Part shown: positions 51,913 through 61,070 of the stretch, piece by piece
How the letters are laid out: each line of letters begins with the position of its first letter
How positions within the stretch are numbered: position 1 is the stretch's first letter
Origin: Aeromicrobium camelliae
GTDB taxonomy: Bacteria > Actinomycetota > Actinomycetes > Propionibacteriales > Nocardioidaceae
DNA length: 64,000 bases
Reading direction: 5' to 3'
Assembly (NCBI RefSeq): GCF_003850045.1
Contig: NZ_RQJX01000014.1
Coordinates: 1 to 64,000 of the forward strand
Notes under the pieces: generated by a model
Seen by the model: only the letters and a program-made list of their open reading frames with translations
Databases searched by the model: none
What the model was told of the DNA's origin: nothing
Translations under genes and position numbers: made by a program

Positions 51913-52644
51913 ATGGGTCCGGTACGCGGTGAGGTCATGTGGCAGGCGGTGCGCGACGCGCTGGATGTCGCGACGGCCGGCAGCAGTCAGGTCCTTCGCG
52001 TGCTCGACCTCGGAGGCGGCACGGGCAGCGACGCGGTACGCGTCGCCCAAGCCGGCCACGAGGTGACCGTCGTCGACCCGAGCCCGGACGCGCTCGCGGC
52101 ACTGGCCCGACGAGCCGATGAGGCCGGCGTCGAGATCCGCCACGTGCTGGGTGACACCGGAGACCTCGGTGATCACGTCCCGGCGGCGTCGGTCGACCTC
52201 GTGCTGTGCCACGGCGTGCTCGAGTACGTCGAGGACCCCGACGCGGCCCTCGCAGCCGTCGCCACCGCGCTCGTGCCCGAGGGTCTGGTGAGCGTGGCCG
52301 TGGCGGGTCGAGTCGGCGGGGCGCTGGCGCGGGCGGTCACCGGAGACTTCGCCGGCGCGCTGGCCCTCGTGGAGCGTCCACTCGACGCGTGGGACGTGCG
52401 CGATCACGGTCCCCGCCGCTTCTTCGCCGAGGAACTCGACGCCCTGCTGGAGGCGCACGGGTTCGCGGCCGCTCCCACCCGTGGACTGCGGGTCTTCGCC
52501 GACCTGGTCCCGAGCTCCGTCGTCGACACGGAACCGGGTGCTCGGGAGGCGCTGTTCGCCCTGGAACAATCGGCTCGCAGCCGCCGCGATTTCTCCACCT
52601 GCTCGGGTGGTCTCCAGCAGATCGCACGCCTAGAATCGAAGTAA
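51913..52644 (+). CDS. SAM-dependent class I methyltransferase
   Basis: A 243-aa Rossmann-fold methyltransferase with motif I VLDLGGGTGSDAVRVAQAGHEVTVVDPS, an acidic loop, DLVLCHGVLEYVEDPDAAL and the later SVAVAGRV segment. This is the SmtA/UbiE-like layout. The substrate is unknown. Its last codons contain a TAGAAT (52631-52636) that is probably the promoter of the next gene. Confidence 0.88.
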   Translation: MGPVRGEVMWQAVRDALDVATAGSSQVLRVLDLGGGTGSDAVRVAQAGHEVTVVDPSPDALAALARRADEAGVEIRHVLGDTGDLGDHVPAASVDLVLCHGVLEYVEDPDAALAAVATALVPEGLVSVAVAGRVGGALARAVTGDFAGALALVERPLDAWDVRDHGPRRFFAEELDALLEAHGFAAAPTRGLRVFADLVPSSVVDTEPGAREALFALEQSARSRRDFSTCSGGLQQIARLESK

Positions 52645-52666
52645 CCACCCGACCGAGGAGTCCACC

Positions 52667-53053
52667 GTGCCGCTCTCTGACGAAGAGGCCCGCCTGCTGG
52701 CCCAGCTCGAGCAGTCGCTGGCCGAGGAAGATCCCGACTTCGCGTCCACTCTGCGCGGTTCGAAGCTGGCCGCGCAGTATCGCAAGTTCGCTGTGCTGGC
52801 CGCGGTCGGATTCATCGCGGCCGTCGCCATGCTGCTGGCCGGCGCGGTCACCGCCACCACCTGGCTCGGTGTGGTCGGTTTCGTCGCCATGGTGGCCAGC
52901 GCCTACGCCTTCATCCGCACCTGGCGGCGCGGCATGATGGGCGGCGGCGAGGAGGGCAGGCCGAGGTCGCCGCAGCCCAAGGGCTCGGGTTCGGGGTCCT
53001 TCGTCGACCGGATGGAGGAGCGCTGGAACCGTCGTCAGGACGACGGACGCTGA
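52667..53053 (+). CDS. DUF3040 family membrane protein
   Basis: A 128-aa protein with the DUF3040 start (MPLSDEEARLLAQLEQSLAEEDPDFASTLRG), two membrane helices near residues 43-61 and 66-84, and a basic, Gly/Ser-rich tail. GTG 52667 follows GAGGAG by about 6 nt. It is a regular upstream neighbour of mraZ in actinobacteria; its role is unknown. Two hairpins downstream isolate it from mraZ. Confidence 0.9.
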   Translation: MPLSDEEARLLAQLEQSLAEEDPDFASTLRGSKLAAQYRKFAVLAAVGFIAAVAMLLAGAVTATTWLGVVGFVAMVASAYAFIRTWRRGMMGGGEEGRPRSPQPKGSGSGSFVDRMEERWNRRQDDGR

Positions 53054-53087
53054 TCATGCTCCACTGACGCACCACTTCCCACCACTC

Positions 53088-53119
53088 AACCGCCCCACCG
53101 CGAGGTGAGGGCGGTTTTT
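53088..53119 (+). terminator. Intrinsic terminator after the DUF3040 gene
   Basis: AACCGCCC-CACC pairs with GGTG-AGGGCGGTT around a GCGA loop with a one-base bulge, followed by five T. Confidence 0.85.
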
Positions 53120-53123
53120 CTAT

Positions 53124-53153
53124 GCCCCGCAGGCAAAAAGCCGGCGGGGCTTT
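53124..53153 (+). terminator. Second hairpin terminator upstream of mraZ
   Basis: GCCCCGC (53124-53130) pairs with GCGGGGC (53144-53150), with an inner GGC/GCC around AAAAA, followed by TTT. With 53088-53119 it forms a double block before the dcw cluster. Confidence 0.7.
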
Positions 53154-53201
53154 CGTCTGCTCCCGCCACGACACGCGCCGTGTCGACGTGTCTGTGGCGG
53201 A

Positions 53202-53238
53202 AAGGTGGTGCAAAGTGGGTTAAGGTGGTGCAAAATGG
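53202..53238 (+). promoter_or_regulatory. MraZ operator: four tandem boxes with 10-bp period
   Basis: AAGGTGG (53202), AAAGTGG (53212), AAGGTGG (53222) and AAAATGG (53232) repeat every 10 bp exactly, 58 bp before the mraZ start. MraZ is known to bind short direct repeats with TGG cores at one-turn spacing in its own promoter. A degenerate fifth copy, AACTGGT, is at 53242. Confidence 0.8.
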
Positions 53239-53295
53239 AGCAACTGGTGGAGGAGCAGCTCATGTGGCTCATGGCGCGAGGTGAGGAGGGCCGTG

Positions 53296-53745
53296 GTGAA
53301 TCCCGACGTCACCAACTTCTTCGGCACCTACACCCCGCGTCTGGACGACAAGGGGCGCCTCTTCCTGCCCGCCAAGTTCCGGCCCCGGCTCGAGCACGGC
53401 GTGATCCTCACGCGGGGTCAGGAGCACTGCATCTACGGCTGGACGCCCGAGGCGTTCACGGAGTTCACCGATCGGGTGCGCTCGACGCCGTTCACCAACC
53501 GGCAGGCGCGCAACTTCCTGCGGATGCTGTTCTCCGGCGCGTCATCGGAGACGCCGGACAAGCAGGGGAGGATCTCGATCCCTCCCGTGCTGCGGGAGTG
53601 GGCGAGTCTCGGCCGCGACTGCACGGTCGTCGGTGCGATGGACCGCATCGAGATCTGGGACTCACAGCGTTGGGACGAGTTCTCCGCCGAGCAGGAGGAC
53701 ACCTTCGCGGACATGTCCGACGAGGTGATGCCGGGCATCTTCTGA
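53296..53745 (+). CDS. mraZ: Transcriptional regulator/division protein MraZ
   Basis: A 149-aa double-swapped-hairpin (AbrB-like) protein: FFGTYTPRLDDKGRLFLPAKFRPRLE in repeat 1 and FSGASSETPDKQGRISIPPVLREWASL in repeat 2. It binds its own promoter and tunes the dcw cluster. GTG 53296 is chosen for GAGGAGGG 5 nt upstream; GTG 53293 and 53281 are alternatives. First gene of the cluster. Confidence 0.95.
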   Translation: MNPDVTNFFGTYTPRLDDKGRLFLPAKFRPRLEHGVILTRGQEHCIYGWTPEAFTEFTDRVRSTPFTNRQARNFLRMLFSGASSETPDKQGRISIPPVLREWASLGRDCTVVGAMDRIEIWDSQRWDEFSAEQEDTFADMSDEVMPGIF

Positions 53746-53795
53746 CGGTAGCGGGCTCAGATGCCCGCCTGGGTGGATCTGACATCCCTTCCCCG

Positions 53796-53957
53796 GTGTC
53801 AGAACCACGCGGGCGGGGATCTGTCCCCACGACCGCGCCAGGAGCTGCCCCGCGGTTGCGACGGCAGATCGCCGAGCGCTGCGCCGTGATGGCGGTGTCG
53901 CTCGGCGGGTCCGCCGCAGTGACCGCCGTGATCGCGTTCGCCCTGGGGTCCCTATGA
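53796..53957 (+). CDS. Predicted small membrane protein between mraZ and rsmH
   Basis: An ORF of 53 codons (GTG start, VSEPRGRGS...) whose basic N-terminal half ([12 protein letters not shown]) leads into a hydrophobic C-terminal helix ([21 protein letters not shown]). Its stop overlaps the rsmH ATG (ATGA). The last 30 codons are strongly G/C in third position, as expected of coding DNA here. It may be a tail-anchored division accessory protein, but it resembles nothing I recognise. No clear ribosome-binding site is seen. Confidence 0.4.
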   Translation: MSEPRGRGSVPTTAPGAAPRLRRQIAERCAVMAVSLGGSAAVTAVIAFALGSL

Positions 53958-54904
53958 CACCGGCGCAGCACGTGCCGGTCCTGCGCGAACGGGTCCTCGC
54001 ACTGCTCGCGCCCGCCATCGAGGCGTCGACGGCTCCCGTGATCGTGGACGCCACCCTCGGACTCGGCGGCCACGCAGAGGCCATGCTCCAGCGCTTCGAG
54101 CAGGTGAGGGTGGTCGGCATCGATCGTGACCCCGACGCGCTGCGACGGGCGAGCGAACGACTGGCACCGTTCGGTGATCGCTTCGTGGGCGTCCACGCGG
54201 TCTATGACGCCATCGCCGACGCGACGGCCGCCGCCGGCGTCGAGCGAGTGGCCGGCCTGCTGTTCGACCTCGGGGTGTCGTCGATGCAACTCGATCAGGC
54301 CGAGCGCGGCTTCGCCTACGCCCAGGACGCTCCGCTCGACATGCGGATGAACCCCGGCGACCCCCTGACAGCCGCCGACGTCCTCAACACCTACGAGGCG
54401 GCCGAGCTGGCGCGGGTGCTGCGCGAGTACGGCGAGGAGAAGTTCGCCCGCCGCATCGCCGACGCCGTCGTGCGAGCGCGGGCGGAGGAGCCGTTCACCA
54501 CGAGCGCGCGGCTCGTCGAGCTCGTCCGCGACGCGATCCCGGCACCGGCACGCAGGACCGGAGGACACCCGGCCAAGCGGACGTTCCAGGCGCTGCGGAT
54601 CGAGGTCAACGACGAGCTGGGAGCGGCGCGTCGCGCTCTGCCCGCCGCCCTTGAGCACACCGCGGTGGGCGGTCGCGTCGTCGTGATGGCCTACCACTCG
54701 CTCGAGGACCGCATCACCAAACGGGTCTTCGCCCAGGCCACGACGTCCACGGCGCCGCCGGGGCTCCCGGTGGTGCCTGCGGAGCACGAGGCGAAGTTCC
54801 GACTCGTCACCCGTGGCGCGGAGAAGGCCTCCGACGCCGAGATCGCTGAGAACCCCCGCGCGAAGCCGGTCCGGCTGCGCGCCGTCGAGAGGATCACCGC
54901 ATGA
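53954..54904 (+). CDS. rsmH: 16S rRNA (cytosine1402-N4)-methyltransferase
   Basis: Methylates C1402 of 16S rRNA. The 316 aa contain [13 protein letters not shown], the SAM motif [44 protein letters not shown] and [18 protein letters not shown], then [14 protein letters not shown]. It overlaps the small ORF upstream and ftsL downstream by 4 bp. Confidence 0.96.
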   Translation: MTPAQHVPVLRERVLALLAPAIEASTAPVIVDATLGLGGHAEAMLQRFEQVRVVGIDRDPDALRRASERLAPFGDRFVGVHAVYDAIADATAAAGVERVAGLLFDLGVSSMQLDQAERGFAYAQDAPLDMRMNPGDPLTAADVLNTYEAAELARVLREYGEEKFARRIADAVVRARAEEPFTTSARLVELVRDAIPAPARRTGGHPAKRTFQALRIEVNDELGAARRALPAALEHTAVGGRVVVMAYHSLEDRITKRVFAQATTSTAPPGLPVVPAEHEAKFRLVTRGAEKASDAEIAENPRAKPVRLRAVERITA

Positions 54905-55320
54905 GCGCACGAGGTACTGCCGCCGCCCATGCAGGCCGCGCGCTCGTCGCCCGCGGCCACGAGGTCCGATCAGCCGGGCTGCGCCTGGTCGCGCCGGTTC
55001 GCCAGCGTGCGCACAAGGCGCCGTTCGTCGTCGTGCTGCTGGGAGTGCTCGGTCTCGGTCTCGTCGGTCTCATCGTCATGAGCACGCTCATGCAGGCGCA
55101 GTCGTTCCAGCTCTCCGAGCTCTCGCGCGAGGCGGAGAGCCTGCAGATCCAACGGCAGGCACTCGAGCGCGAGCTGCAGGACCTGCAGAGTCCGCAGTCC
55201 CTCGCCAAGAAGGCCGCCGACGACGGCATGGTGCCGCCGGCGACGCCGGTGTTCCTGCGGCTGACGGACGGCGCCGTCATCGGCCAGCCGATCCCGGCCG
55301 AACCCGGAGGTGCGCCGTGA
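54901..55320 (+). CDS. ftsL: Cell-division protein FtsL (actinobacterial, divergent)
   Basis: A 139-aa single-pass protein: basic cytoplasmic N-terminus (about 45 residues), one membrane helix ([24 protein letters not shown]) and an extracytoplasmic coiled coil ([29 protein letters not shown]). This and its place between rsmH and ftsI identify FtsL, a partner of FtsB/FtsQ in the divisome. Overlaps of 4 bp on both sides (ATGA and GTGA). Confidence 0.88.
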   Translation: MSARGTAAAHAGRALVARGHEVRSAGLRLVAPVRQRAHKAPFVVVLLGVLGLGLVGLIVMSTLMQAQSFQLSELSREAESLQIQRQALERELQDLQSPQSLAKKAADDGMVPPATPVFLRLTDGAVIGQPIPAEPGGAP

Positions 55321-57059
55321 CGACTGCGGTGACGCGCCGACGCTTGCGCTTCTGTCTCATCGTCGTGCTCGCGGTGTTCCTGTTGTTCGGAGCACGCCTG
55401 TTCCAGATCCAGGGCGTCGACGCCAAGGCGTACGCCGCGATGGCGGTGCAGACCGGGACGGCGACCACGACCGTGCCCGCCCCGCGCGGCGAGATCCTCG
55501 ACCGCAACGGCGTCGAGTTGGCCTCGAACGTCGACGGGCTCACGATCACGGCCGATCCGAGCATGACCGCCGAGCACGCTCCGCAGATCGCCCGCATCCT
55601 CTACGAGAAGCTGCCCGATCGCATCGACTACTTCGAGACGATCGAAACCCTGCGTACGCCGGACTCCCGCTTCGTCTACCTCGTGCGCGACCTGCCCGCT
55701 TCCGAGGCGACCGACGCGGTCGAGGCCGTCCGCGACGCGTCCTACACCGGCGTCTTCACCGAGAAGGAGGTGCTGCGCAGCTATCCGGGCGGATCGCTGG
55801 CGGCCAACCTGCTCGGCTTCACCGACGCCGAGGGCAAGGGCGTCCAGGGCATCGAGCAGATGTACGACGAGACGCTCACCGGCAAGGACGGGTCGAGCAC
55901 CTTCGAGGTGTCCTCGACGGGACAGCGCATCCCGATGGCCGACAGCACCGTGGAGGAGATGGTGCCCGGCACGTCGGTCAAGACCACGATCGACCGTGAC
56001 CTGCAGTGGTACGCCGATCAACGGCTCGCCGAGGTCGTCTCGTCCGCCGGCGCCGACTGGGGCCTGGCGATCACGATGGACGTCAAGACGTGCCAGATCC
56101 TGCAGATCTCGCAGTCGCCGACATTCGACCCCGACGCCCGGACCGGCATCACCGAGCGCAACACGGTGTCGCGGGCCACCCAGACGGTGTACGAGCCGGG
56201 CTCGGTCATGAAGCCGGTCACGATGGCGGCGCTGGCCGACCAGGGCCTCATCGACGCCGACTCCAAGATCCGCGTGCCGAGCCAGATGGTCATCGACGGG
56301 TTCCCGATCGGCGACCACTGGGACCACGGCGAACTGCAGATGACCGCCGCCGGCGTGATCGCCCAATCGTCCAACCTCGGCACGATCATCGCCGCCCAGC
56401 AGATGGACGACGAGACTTTCCACGACTACCTGAGCAAGTTCGGGTTCGGCAGGGCGACCGGGGTCGAGCTGCCCGGTGAATCGGCGGGCATCCTGGAGAA
56501 GGCGGACAGCTGGACCGACGCCAAGCACGCCACGACCTCGTTCGGGCAGGGCATCTCGGTCACCGCCATGCAGATGATGCGGGCGCTCGGTGCCATCGCG
56601 AACGACGGCGTGGCATGTGACCCCACGGTCGTGGAGTCGACGATCGCGCCGGACGGCACCGAGACCCCCAACGAGGCGGGGAAGTCCGAACGGGTCGTCT
56701 CCTCGGAGGCCGCGGCGCAGGTCACGCGCATGATGGAGGCCGTCACCGCCGACGACGGCACGGCCCCTGCGGCGCAGATCGAGGGGTACCGCGTGGCGGG
56801 CAAGACCGGCACCGCGTGGCGCGTCAACCCGGAGACCGGCCGGTACGTCCGCGGTCAGAACACCGTGTCGTTCGCCGGCTTCGCGCCGGCCGACAAGCCG
56901 CGATTCCTCACCTATGTCGTCATCGACAAGCCCCCGGCGAGCGCCGGTGGTGGCTCGCTCGCCGGACCGGTGTTCCACGACATCATGTCGATGACCTTGG
57001 AGCGTTTCGGCGTCACTCCGACGGGGTCCGCGCCGCCCAAGGTCGAGCAGTACTGGTGA
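55317..57059 (+). CDS. ftsI: Penicillin-binding protein 3/FtsI, septal transpeptidase
   Basis: Cross-links septal peptidoglycan. The 580 aa have an N-terminal membrane helix (FCLIVVLAVFLLFGARLF), a class B pedestal domain (PAPRGEILDRNGVELA) and the transpeptidase motifs S-x-x-K (Ser296-Lys299, EPGSVMK), SSN (351-353) and KTGT (496-499). GTG 55317 overlaps the ftsL stop. A longer in-frame upstream extension lies within rsmH and ftsL and is not coding. Confidence 0.96.
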   Translation: MTTAVTRRRLRFCLIVVLAVFLLFGARLFQIQGVDAKAYAAMAVQTGTATTTVPAPRGEILDRNGVELASNVDGLTITADPSMTAEHAPQIARILYEKLPDRIDYFETIETLRTPDSRFVYLVRDLPASEATDAVEAVRDASYTGVFTEKEVLRSYPGGSLAANLLGFTDAEGKGVQGIEQMYDETLTGKDGSSTFEVSSTGQRIPMADSTVEEMVPGTSVKTTIDRDLQWYADQRLAEVVSSAGADWGLAITMDVKTCQILQISQSPTFDPDARTGITERNTVSRATQTVYEPGSVMKPVTMAALADQGLIDADSKIRVPSQMVIDGFPIGDHWDHGELQMTAAGVIAQSSNLGTIIAAQQMDDETFHDYLSKFGFGRATGVELPGESAGILEKADSWTDAKHATTSFGQGISVTAMQMMRALGAIANDGVACDPTVVESTIAPDGTETPNEAGKSERVVSSEAAAQVTRMMEAVTADDGTAPAAQIEGYRVAGKTGTAWRVNPETGRYVRGQNTVSFAGFAPADKPRFLTYVVIDKPPASAGGGSLAGPVFHDIMSMTLERFGVTPTGSAPPKVEQYW

Positions 57060-57094
57060 TCGCCTCCCGAGCGGTGCGCGCGAGCGTGACGCAG

Positions 57095-57100
57095 TAGGTT
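57095..57100 (+). promoter_or_regulatory. -10 element of murE (internal dcw promoter, leaderless)
   Basis: TAGGTT is followed by GGGAGCC and then GTG 57108. It gives murE its own promoter inside the cluster. Confidence 0.55.
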
Positions 57101-57107
57101 GGGAGCC

Positions 57108-58604
57108 GTGGAGGAAGCGTCGATGAGAGTACGTCCGCGGGCGCTGCCGCACCGCTCGCTGCGGTCCATCGCCCGGCAGCTGGGTGCCCGTGCCTTCGGC
57201 GAGGCCGAGGTGACGGGGTTGAGCCTCAACACCGCCGATGTCGTCCCCGGCGACCTGTATGCCGCGCTCCCGGGGTCGACGACGCACGGCGGCCGGTACG
57301 CGCCGCAGGCGGTGAGTGAGGGCGCCGTCGCGGTGCTGACCGACGCGGCCGGTCTGCAGTGCGTGCCGGACGACGTGCCCTACATCGTGCTGGAGAACCC
57401 GCGGGCCGTGCTGCCCGAACTCGCAGCGGAGCTGTACGACCACCCCACGAAGGCGTTCACGACGATCGGCATCACCGGGACCCAGGGCAAGACCACGAGT
57501 ACGTACCTGGCCGAAGCGGCGCTCGGTGCGGATCGCAGCGCCGTCATCGGCACGATCGGCACACGCATCGGGGGTGTGCCGGCGCGCTCCGCGCTCACCA
57601 CGCCCGAAGCGCCCGCGCTCCAGGCGCTCTTCGCCGTGATGCGGGAGGAGGACGTCGAGGTCTGCGCCATGGAGGTCTCGAGCCATGCGCTGGCGCAGGG
57701 ACGAGTCGACGGCTTCACGTTCGACGTCGGCGTGTTCCTCAATCTCGGCCGCGATCACCTCGACTTCCACGCGGACATGGAGGAGTACTTCGCCGCGAAG
57801 GCGAGCCTGCTGACACCGCAGCACGCCAACTCCGGCGTCGTCGTGGTGGACGACGAGTACGGACGGCGCCTGGCCACGGGCTCGACGGTGCCGGTCGTCA
57901 CGGTCTCGACGCATGGTGACCCGGCCGACTGGCGCGCCGTGGATGTCGTCGCTCACCCGACCGGCACGACGGCTCGACTGCTGGGACCCGAGGGCGTCGA
58001 GGTCGACCTCTCCGTGCCGTTGCCGGGCACGTTCAACGTCGCCAACGCAGCCGCAGTCGTCGCGGCGCTCGCCGTCCAGGGCCACGACCCGCAGGAGGCG
58101 GCGCGTGGGATCGCGGAGAGCGCGGGCGTTCCGGGCCGGATGGAGCGGGTGGACGCCGGGCAGGATTTCACTGCGGTCGTCGACTACGCGCACAAGCCGG
58201 ACGCGGTCGTCGCTGTGCTCGACGCGCTGCGGCCCATGACCACGGGACGACTCATCATCGTGATCGGCGCAGGCGGCGACCGCGACCACGGCAAGCGGCC
58301 GCTCATGGGTGCCGCAGCAGCCCAGCACGCTGACGTCGTCATCGTCACCGACGACAACCCCCGCACGGAGGAACCCGGTGCCATCCGCGCTGCGGTCCTT
58401 CGTGGAGCGCGCGGCACGAGCGCCACGGTCAGGGAGGTCGCGGGCCGGAAGGCGGCGATCGCGGAGGCCGTCGCCATGGCCGGCCCCGGTGACACCGTCG
58501 TGATCGCCGGCAAGGGGCACGAGCGGGGACAGGAGATCGCCGGAGTGGTGCATCCCTTCGACGATCGCGACGTCCTGCGCGAGTGTCTCGAGGCGCGCGC
58601 GTGA
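57108..58604 (+). CDS. murE: UDP-MurNAc-tripeptide synthetase (diaminopimelate-adding)
   Basis: Adds the third stem residue. The 498 aa have the ATP motif GITGTQGKTTSTYLAEAAL, MEVSSHALAQGRVDGFTFDVGVFLNLGRDHLDFH and the substrate-specificity motif DNPRTEEP, which marks diaminopimelate- rather than lysine-adding enzymes. GTG 57108 is chosen from the -10 element; ATG 57123 is possible. Its stop overlaps murF (GTGA). Confidence 0.95.
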   Translation: MEEASMRVRPRALPHRSLRSIARQLGARAFGEAEVTGLSLNTADVVPGDLYAALPGSTTHGGRYAPQAVSEGAVAVLTDAAGLQCVPDDVPYIVLENPRAVLPELAAELYDHPTKAFTTIGITGTQGKTTSTYLAEAALGADRSAVIGTIGTRIGGVPARSALTTPEAPALQALFAVMREEDVEVCAMEVSSHALAQGRVDGFTFDVGVFLNLGRDHLDFHADMEEYFAAKASLLTPQHANSGVVVVDDEYGRRLATGSTVPVVTVSTHGDPADWRAVDVVAHPTGTTARLLGPEGVEVDLSVPLPGTFNVANAAAVVAALAVQGHDPQEAARGIAESAGVPGRMERVDAGQDFTAVVDYAHKPDAVVAVLDALRPMTTGRLIIVIGAGGDRDHGKRPLMGAAAAQHADVVIVTDDNPRTEEPGAIRAAVLRGARGTSATVREVAGRKAAIAEAVAMAGPGDTVVIAGKGHERGQEIAGVVHPFDDRDVLRECLEARA

Positions 58605-59971
58605 TCGCCGGCCTCACCCTCGGCGACATCGCCTCGGTGGTGGACGGCCGGCTCGTCGATGCGGCGGCCGACGTCACGGTCGACGGGCCCGTCGTGATCG
58701 ATTCGCGTGAGGTGCGTCCGGGTGCCCTGTTCGCCGCGCTCGAGGGAGAGCACGTGGACGGGCACGACTATGCGGCGTCCTCGATCGCGGACGGTGCGGT
58801 TGCGGTGCTGGCCACGCGTGACGTCGACGTGCCCTCGATCCTCGTCGACGACGTGACGGCCGCGCTCGCGGCACTGGCGCGGCACGTGCTGGACCGTCTG
58901 CGTGAGCAGGGGAACCTGACCGTCGTCGGCATCACCGGCTCTGCGGGTAAGACGAGCGTCAAGGACATGCTCGGCTCGGTGCTCAGCGCGGCAGGCCCGA
59001 CGATCGCGCCGCAAGGCTCCTTCAACAACGAGCTCGGCGTCCCGCTCACCGTGCTGCGAGCCGACGAGGAGACGCGCTACCTCGTCGTGGAGATGGGGGC
59101 GCGGGGCATCGGCCACATCGCGCACCTGTGTCGCATCGCACCGCCCGAGGTCGGGGTGGTGCTCAACGTCGGTTCCGCCCACGCCTCGGAGTTCGGCTCG
59201 CCCGAGGCGACCGCCCAGGCGAAGGGGGAGCTCGTCGAGGCCCTGCCGCCGTACGGGACCGCCGTGCTCAACGCCGACGACGTGCGCGTCGCGGCGATGG
59301 CGGCCCGCACCGCGGCTCGCGTCGCCTCCTTCGGCCGTGCTGGCGAGGACATCCGCTTCCTCGGAGCACCTGAACTCGACGCTCAGGGCCACCCGCATCT
59401 GCAGGTGATCGTCGACGGAGAAGAACACGACCTCACCGTGCCGCAGTTGGGGGAGCATCAAGTGGTCAATGCCGCCGCGGCGCTCGCCGCCGCGCGGGCC
59501 GCGGGCGTGTCGACCGAGGATGCCCTTGCGTCGTTGGCAGCGGCGGGTGCGGGATCGCCTATGCGAATGGAGCGGCACGTGCGCGAGGACGGGCTCACCG
59601 TGCTCAACGATGCGTACAACGCCAATCCCGAGTCGATGGCGGCCGCCCTCCGCACCCTCGCCGCTGTCGCTCCGGGAGACCGCGGGGTCGCCGTCCTCGG
59701 TGCCATGCTCGAACTCGGCGACGCGAGCGAGGAGCATCACGAGGTCGTCGGTCGGCTCGCTGCGACGCTGGGGGTGGGGCGGGTCCTGGTCGTCGGCGAC
59801 GAGGCGGCACCCATCGCACGCGGGGCCGGATCGATCGCGGAGGTCGTCCCGACGGCCGACGCGGCGATCCGTAGACTCATGGCTAGTCTGCGACCGGACC
59901 AGGTGGTGCTTGTGAAAGCATCGAGGGGCGAACGTCTCGAACGTGTCGCCGAGGCCCTGCTCGCAGACTGA
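58601..59971 (+). CDS. murF: UDP-MurNAc-tripeptide-D-alanyl-D-alanine ligase
   Basis: Adds D-Ala-D-Ala to the stem. The 456 aa carry [15 protein letters not shown] (ATP), [32 protein letters not shown] and [22 protein letters not shown] 58601 overlaps the murE stop. Followed after 34 bp by mraY. Confidence 0.95.
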   Translation: MIAGLTLGDIASVVDGRLVDAAADVTVDGPVVIDSREVRPGALFAALEGEHVDGHDYAASSIADGAVAVLATRDVDVPSILVDDVTAALAALARHVLDRLREQGNLTVVGITGSAGKTSVKDMLGSVLSAAGPTIAPQGSFNNELGVPLTVLRADEETRYLVVEMGARGIGHIAHLCRIAPPEVGVVLNVGSAHASEFGSPEATAQAKGELVEALPPYGTAVLNADDVRVAAMAARTAARVASFGRAGEDIRFLGAPELDAQGHPHLQVIVDGEEHDLTVPQLGEHQVVNAAAALAAARAAGVSTEDALASLAAAGAGSPMRMERHVREDGLTVLNDAYNANPESMAAALRTLAAVAPGDRGVAVLGAMLELGDASEEHHEVVGRLAATLGVGRVLVVGDEAAPIARGAGSIAEVVPTADAAIRRLMASLRPDQVVLVKASRGERLERVAEALLAD

Positions 59972-60005
59972 TGCCGTCGTCACCCACCGAAAGGAACCCC
60001 TTGCC

Positions 60006-61070
60006 GTGCTTGCCGTCCTGATCGCCGGTGCCATCGGTATGCTCGGCACCCTCATCGGGACGAGATTCGCCATCCAGGTGCTCGTGGCCAAGGGGTACGG
60101 CCAGCTGATCCGCGACGACGGACCGACCTCGCACCACACCAAGCGCGGGACCCCGACGATGGGCGGTCTCGTCATCATCATCTCGGTCCTGCTGGCGTAT
60201 CTCGTCGCCAAGCTCGCCACCGGGTTCACTCCCAGCGCGTCGGCGCTCCTGCTGCTCTTCCTCTTCACGGGCCTGGGCGCGATCGGCTTCCTCGACGACT
60301 ACATCAAGATCTCCAAGCAGCGTTCCCTCGGACTGCGCAGCAAGGCCAAGATGATCGGCCAGATCGCGGTGGGCCTGATCTTCGCGATCCTCGCGATCCG
60401 ATGGGAGGACGAGAACGGCCAGACGCCGATCACGCACGCGGTGTCCTTCACCCGCGACATCCCGGGCTGGACCCTGCCTACGATCCTGCTCGTCCTGTGG
60501 GTGCTCGTGCTCATCGCCGGCACCTCCAACGGCGTCAACCTCACCGACGGTCTCGACGGGCTCGCCACCGGCGCCTCCGCCATGGTGTTCGCTGCCTACG
60601 TCGTCATCAACGTGTGGCAGTTCAATCAGAACTGTGCCTCCGAGAGCGCCGCCGGCTGCTACGAGGTCCGCGACCCGCTCGACCTCGCGGTGGTGGCCTC
60701 GGCCCTCACCGGCGCGTGTTTCGGATTCCTGTGGTGGAACACCTATCCGGCCAAGATCTTCATGGGCGACACCGGCTCGCTGTCGCTCGGCGGCGCGATG
60801 GCCGGCCTCGCACTCATGACCCGCACCGAGCTGCTGCTGGTCGTGCTCGGCGGCCTCTTCGTCATCATCACCCTCTCGGTGATCCTGCAGGTCGGCTACT
60901 TCAAGCTCTCCGGCGGCAAGCGCATCTTCCGCATGGCTCCGTTGCAGCACCACTTCGAGCTCAAAGGCTGGGCGGAGATCACCATCGTCGTCCGCTTCTG
61001 GATCATCAGCGGACTATGCGTCGCCACGGCGATGGGCATCTTCTACTGGGAGTGGGTCCGGCTCGCATGA
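60006..61070 (+). CDS. mraY: Phospho-N-acetylmuramoyl-pentapeptide transferase
   Basis: Makes lipid I by moving phospho-MurNAc-pentapeptide onto undecaprenyl phosphate. The 354-aa protein has about 10 membrane helices, with [33 protein letters not shown] and [19 protein letters not shown] and the His-rich [12 protein letters not shown] near the end. GTG 60006 is chosen because it starts the first helix. The likely site is AAAGGAA about 10 nt upstream, a little long. Overlaps murD by 4 bp. Confidence 0.94.
   Translation: MLAVLIAGAIGMLGTLIGTRFAIQVLVAKGYGQLIRDDGPTSHHTKRGTPTMGGLVIIISVLLAYLVAKLATGFTPSASALLLLFLFTGLGAIGFLDDYIKISKQRSLGLRSKAKMIGQIAVGLIFAILAIRWEDENGQTPITHAVSFTRDIPGWTLPTILLVLWVLVLIAGTSNGVNLTDGLDGLATGASAMVFAAYVVINVWQFNQNCASESAAGCYEVRDPLDLAVVASALTGACFGFLWWNTYPAKIFMGDTGSLSLGGAMAGLALMTRTELLLVVLGGLFVIITLSVILQVGYFKLSGGKRIFRMAPLQHHFELKGWAEITIVVRFWIISGLCVATAMGIFYWEWVRLA

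Noticed and set aside
54894-58553. A 1219-codon open frame on the minus strand through ftsL, ftsI and murE
   Set aside because: It is the antisense shadow of well-recognised dcw genes; the translation is rich in Arg, Asp, Val and His with no domain. High GC makes such open antisense frames common.
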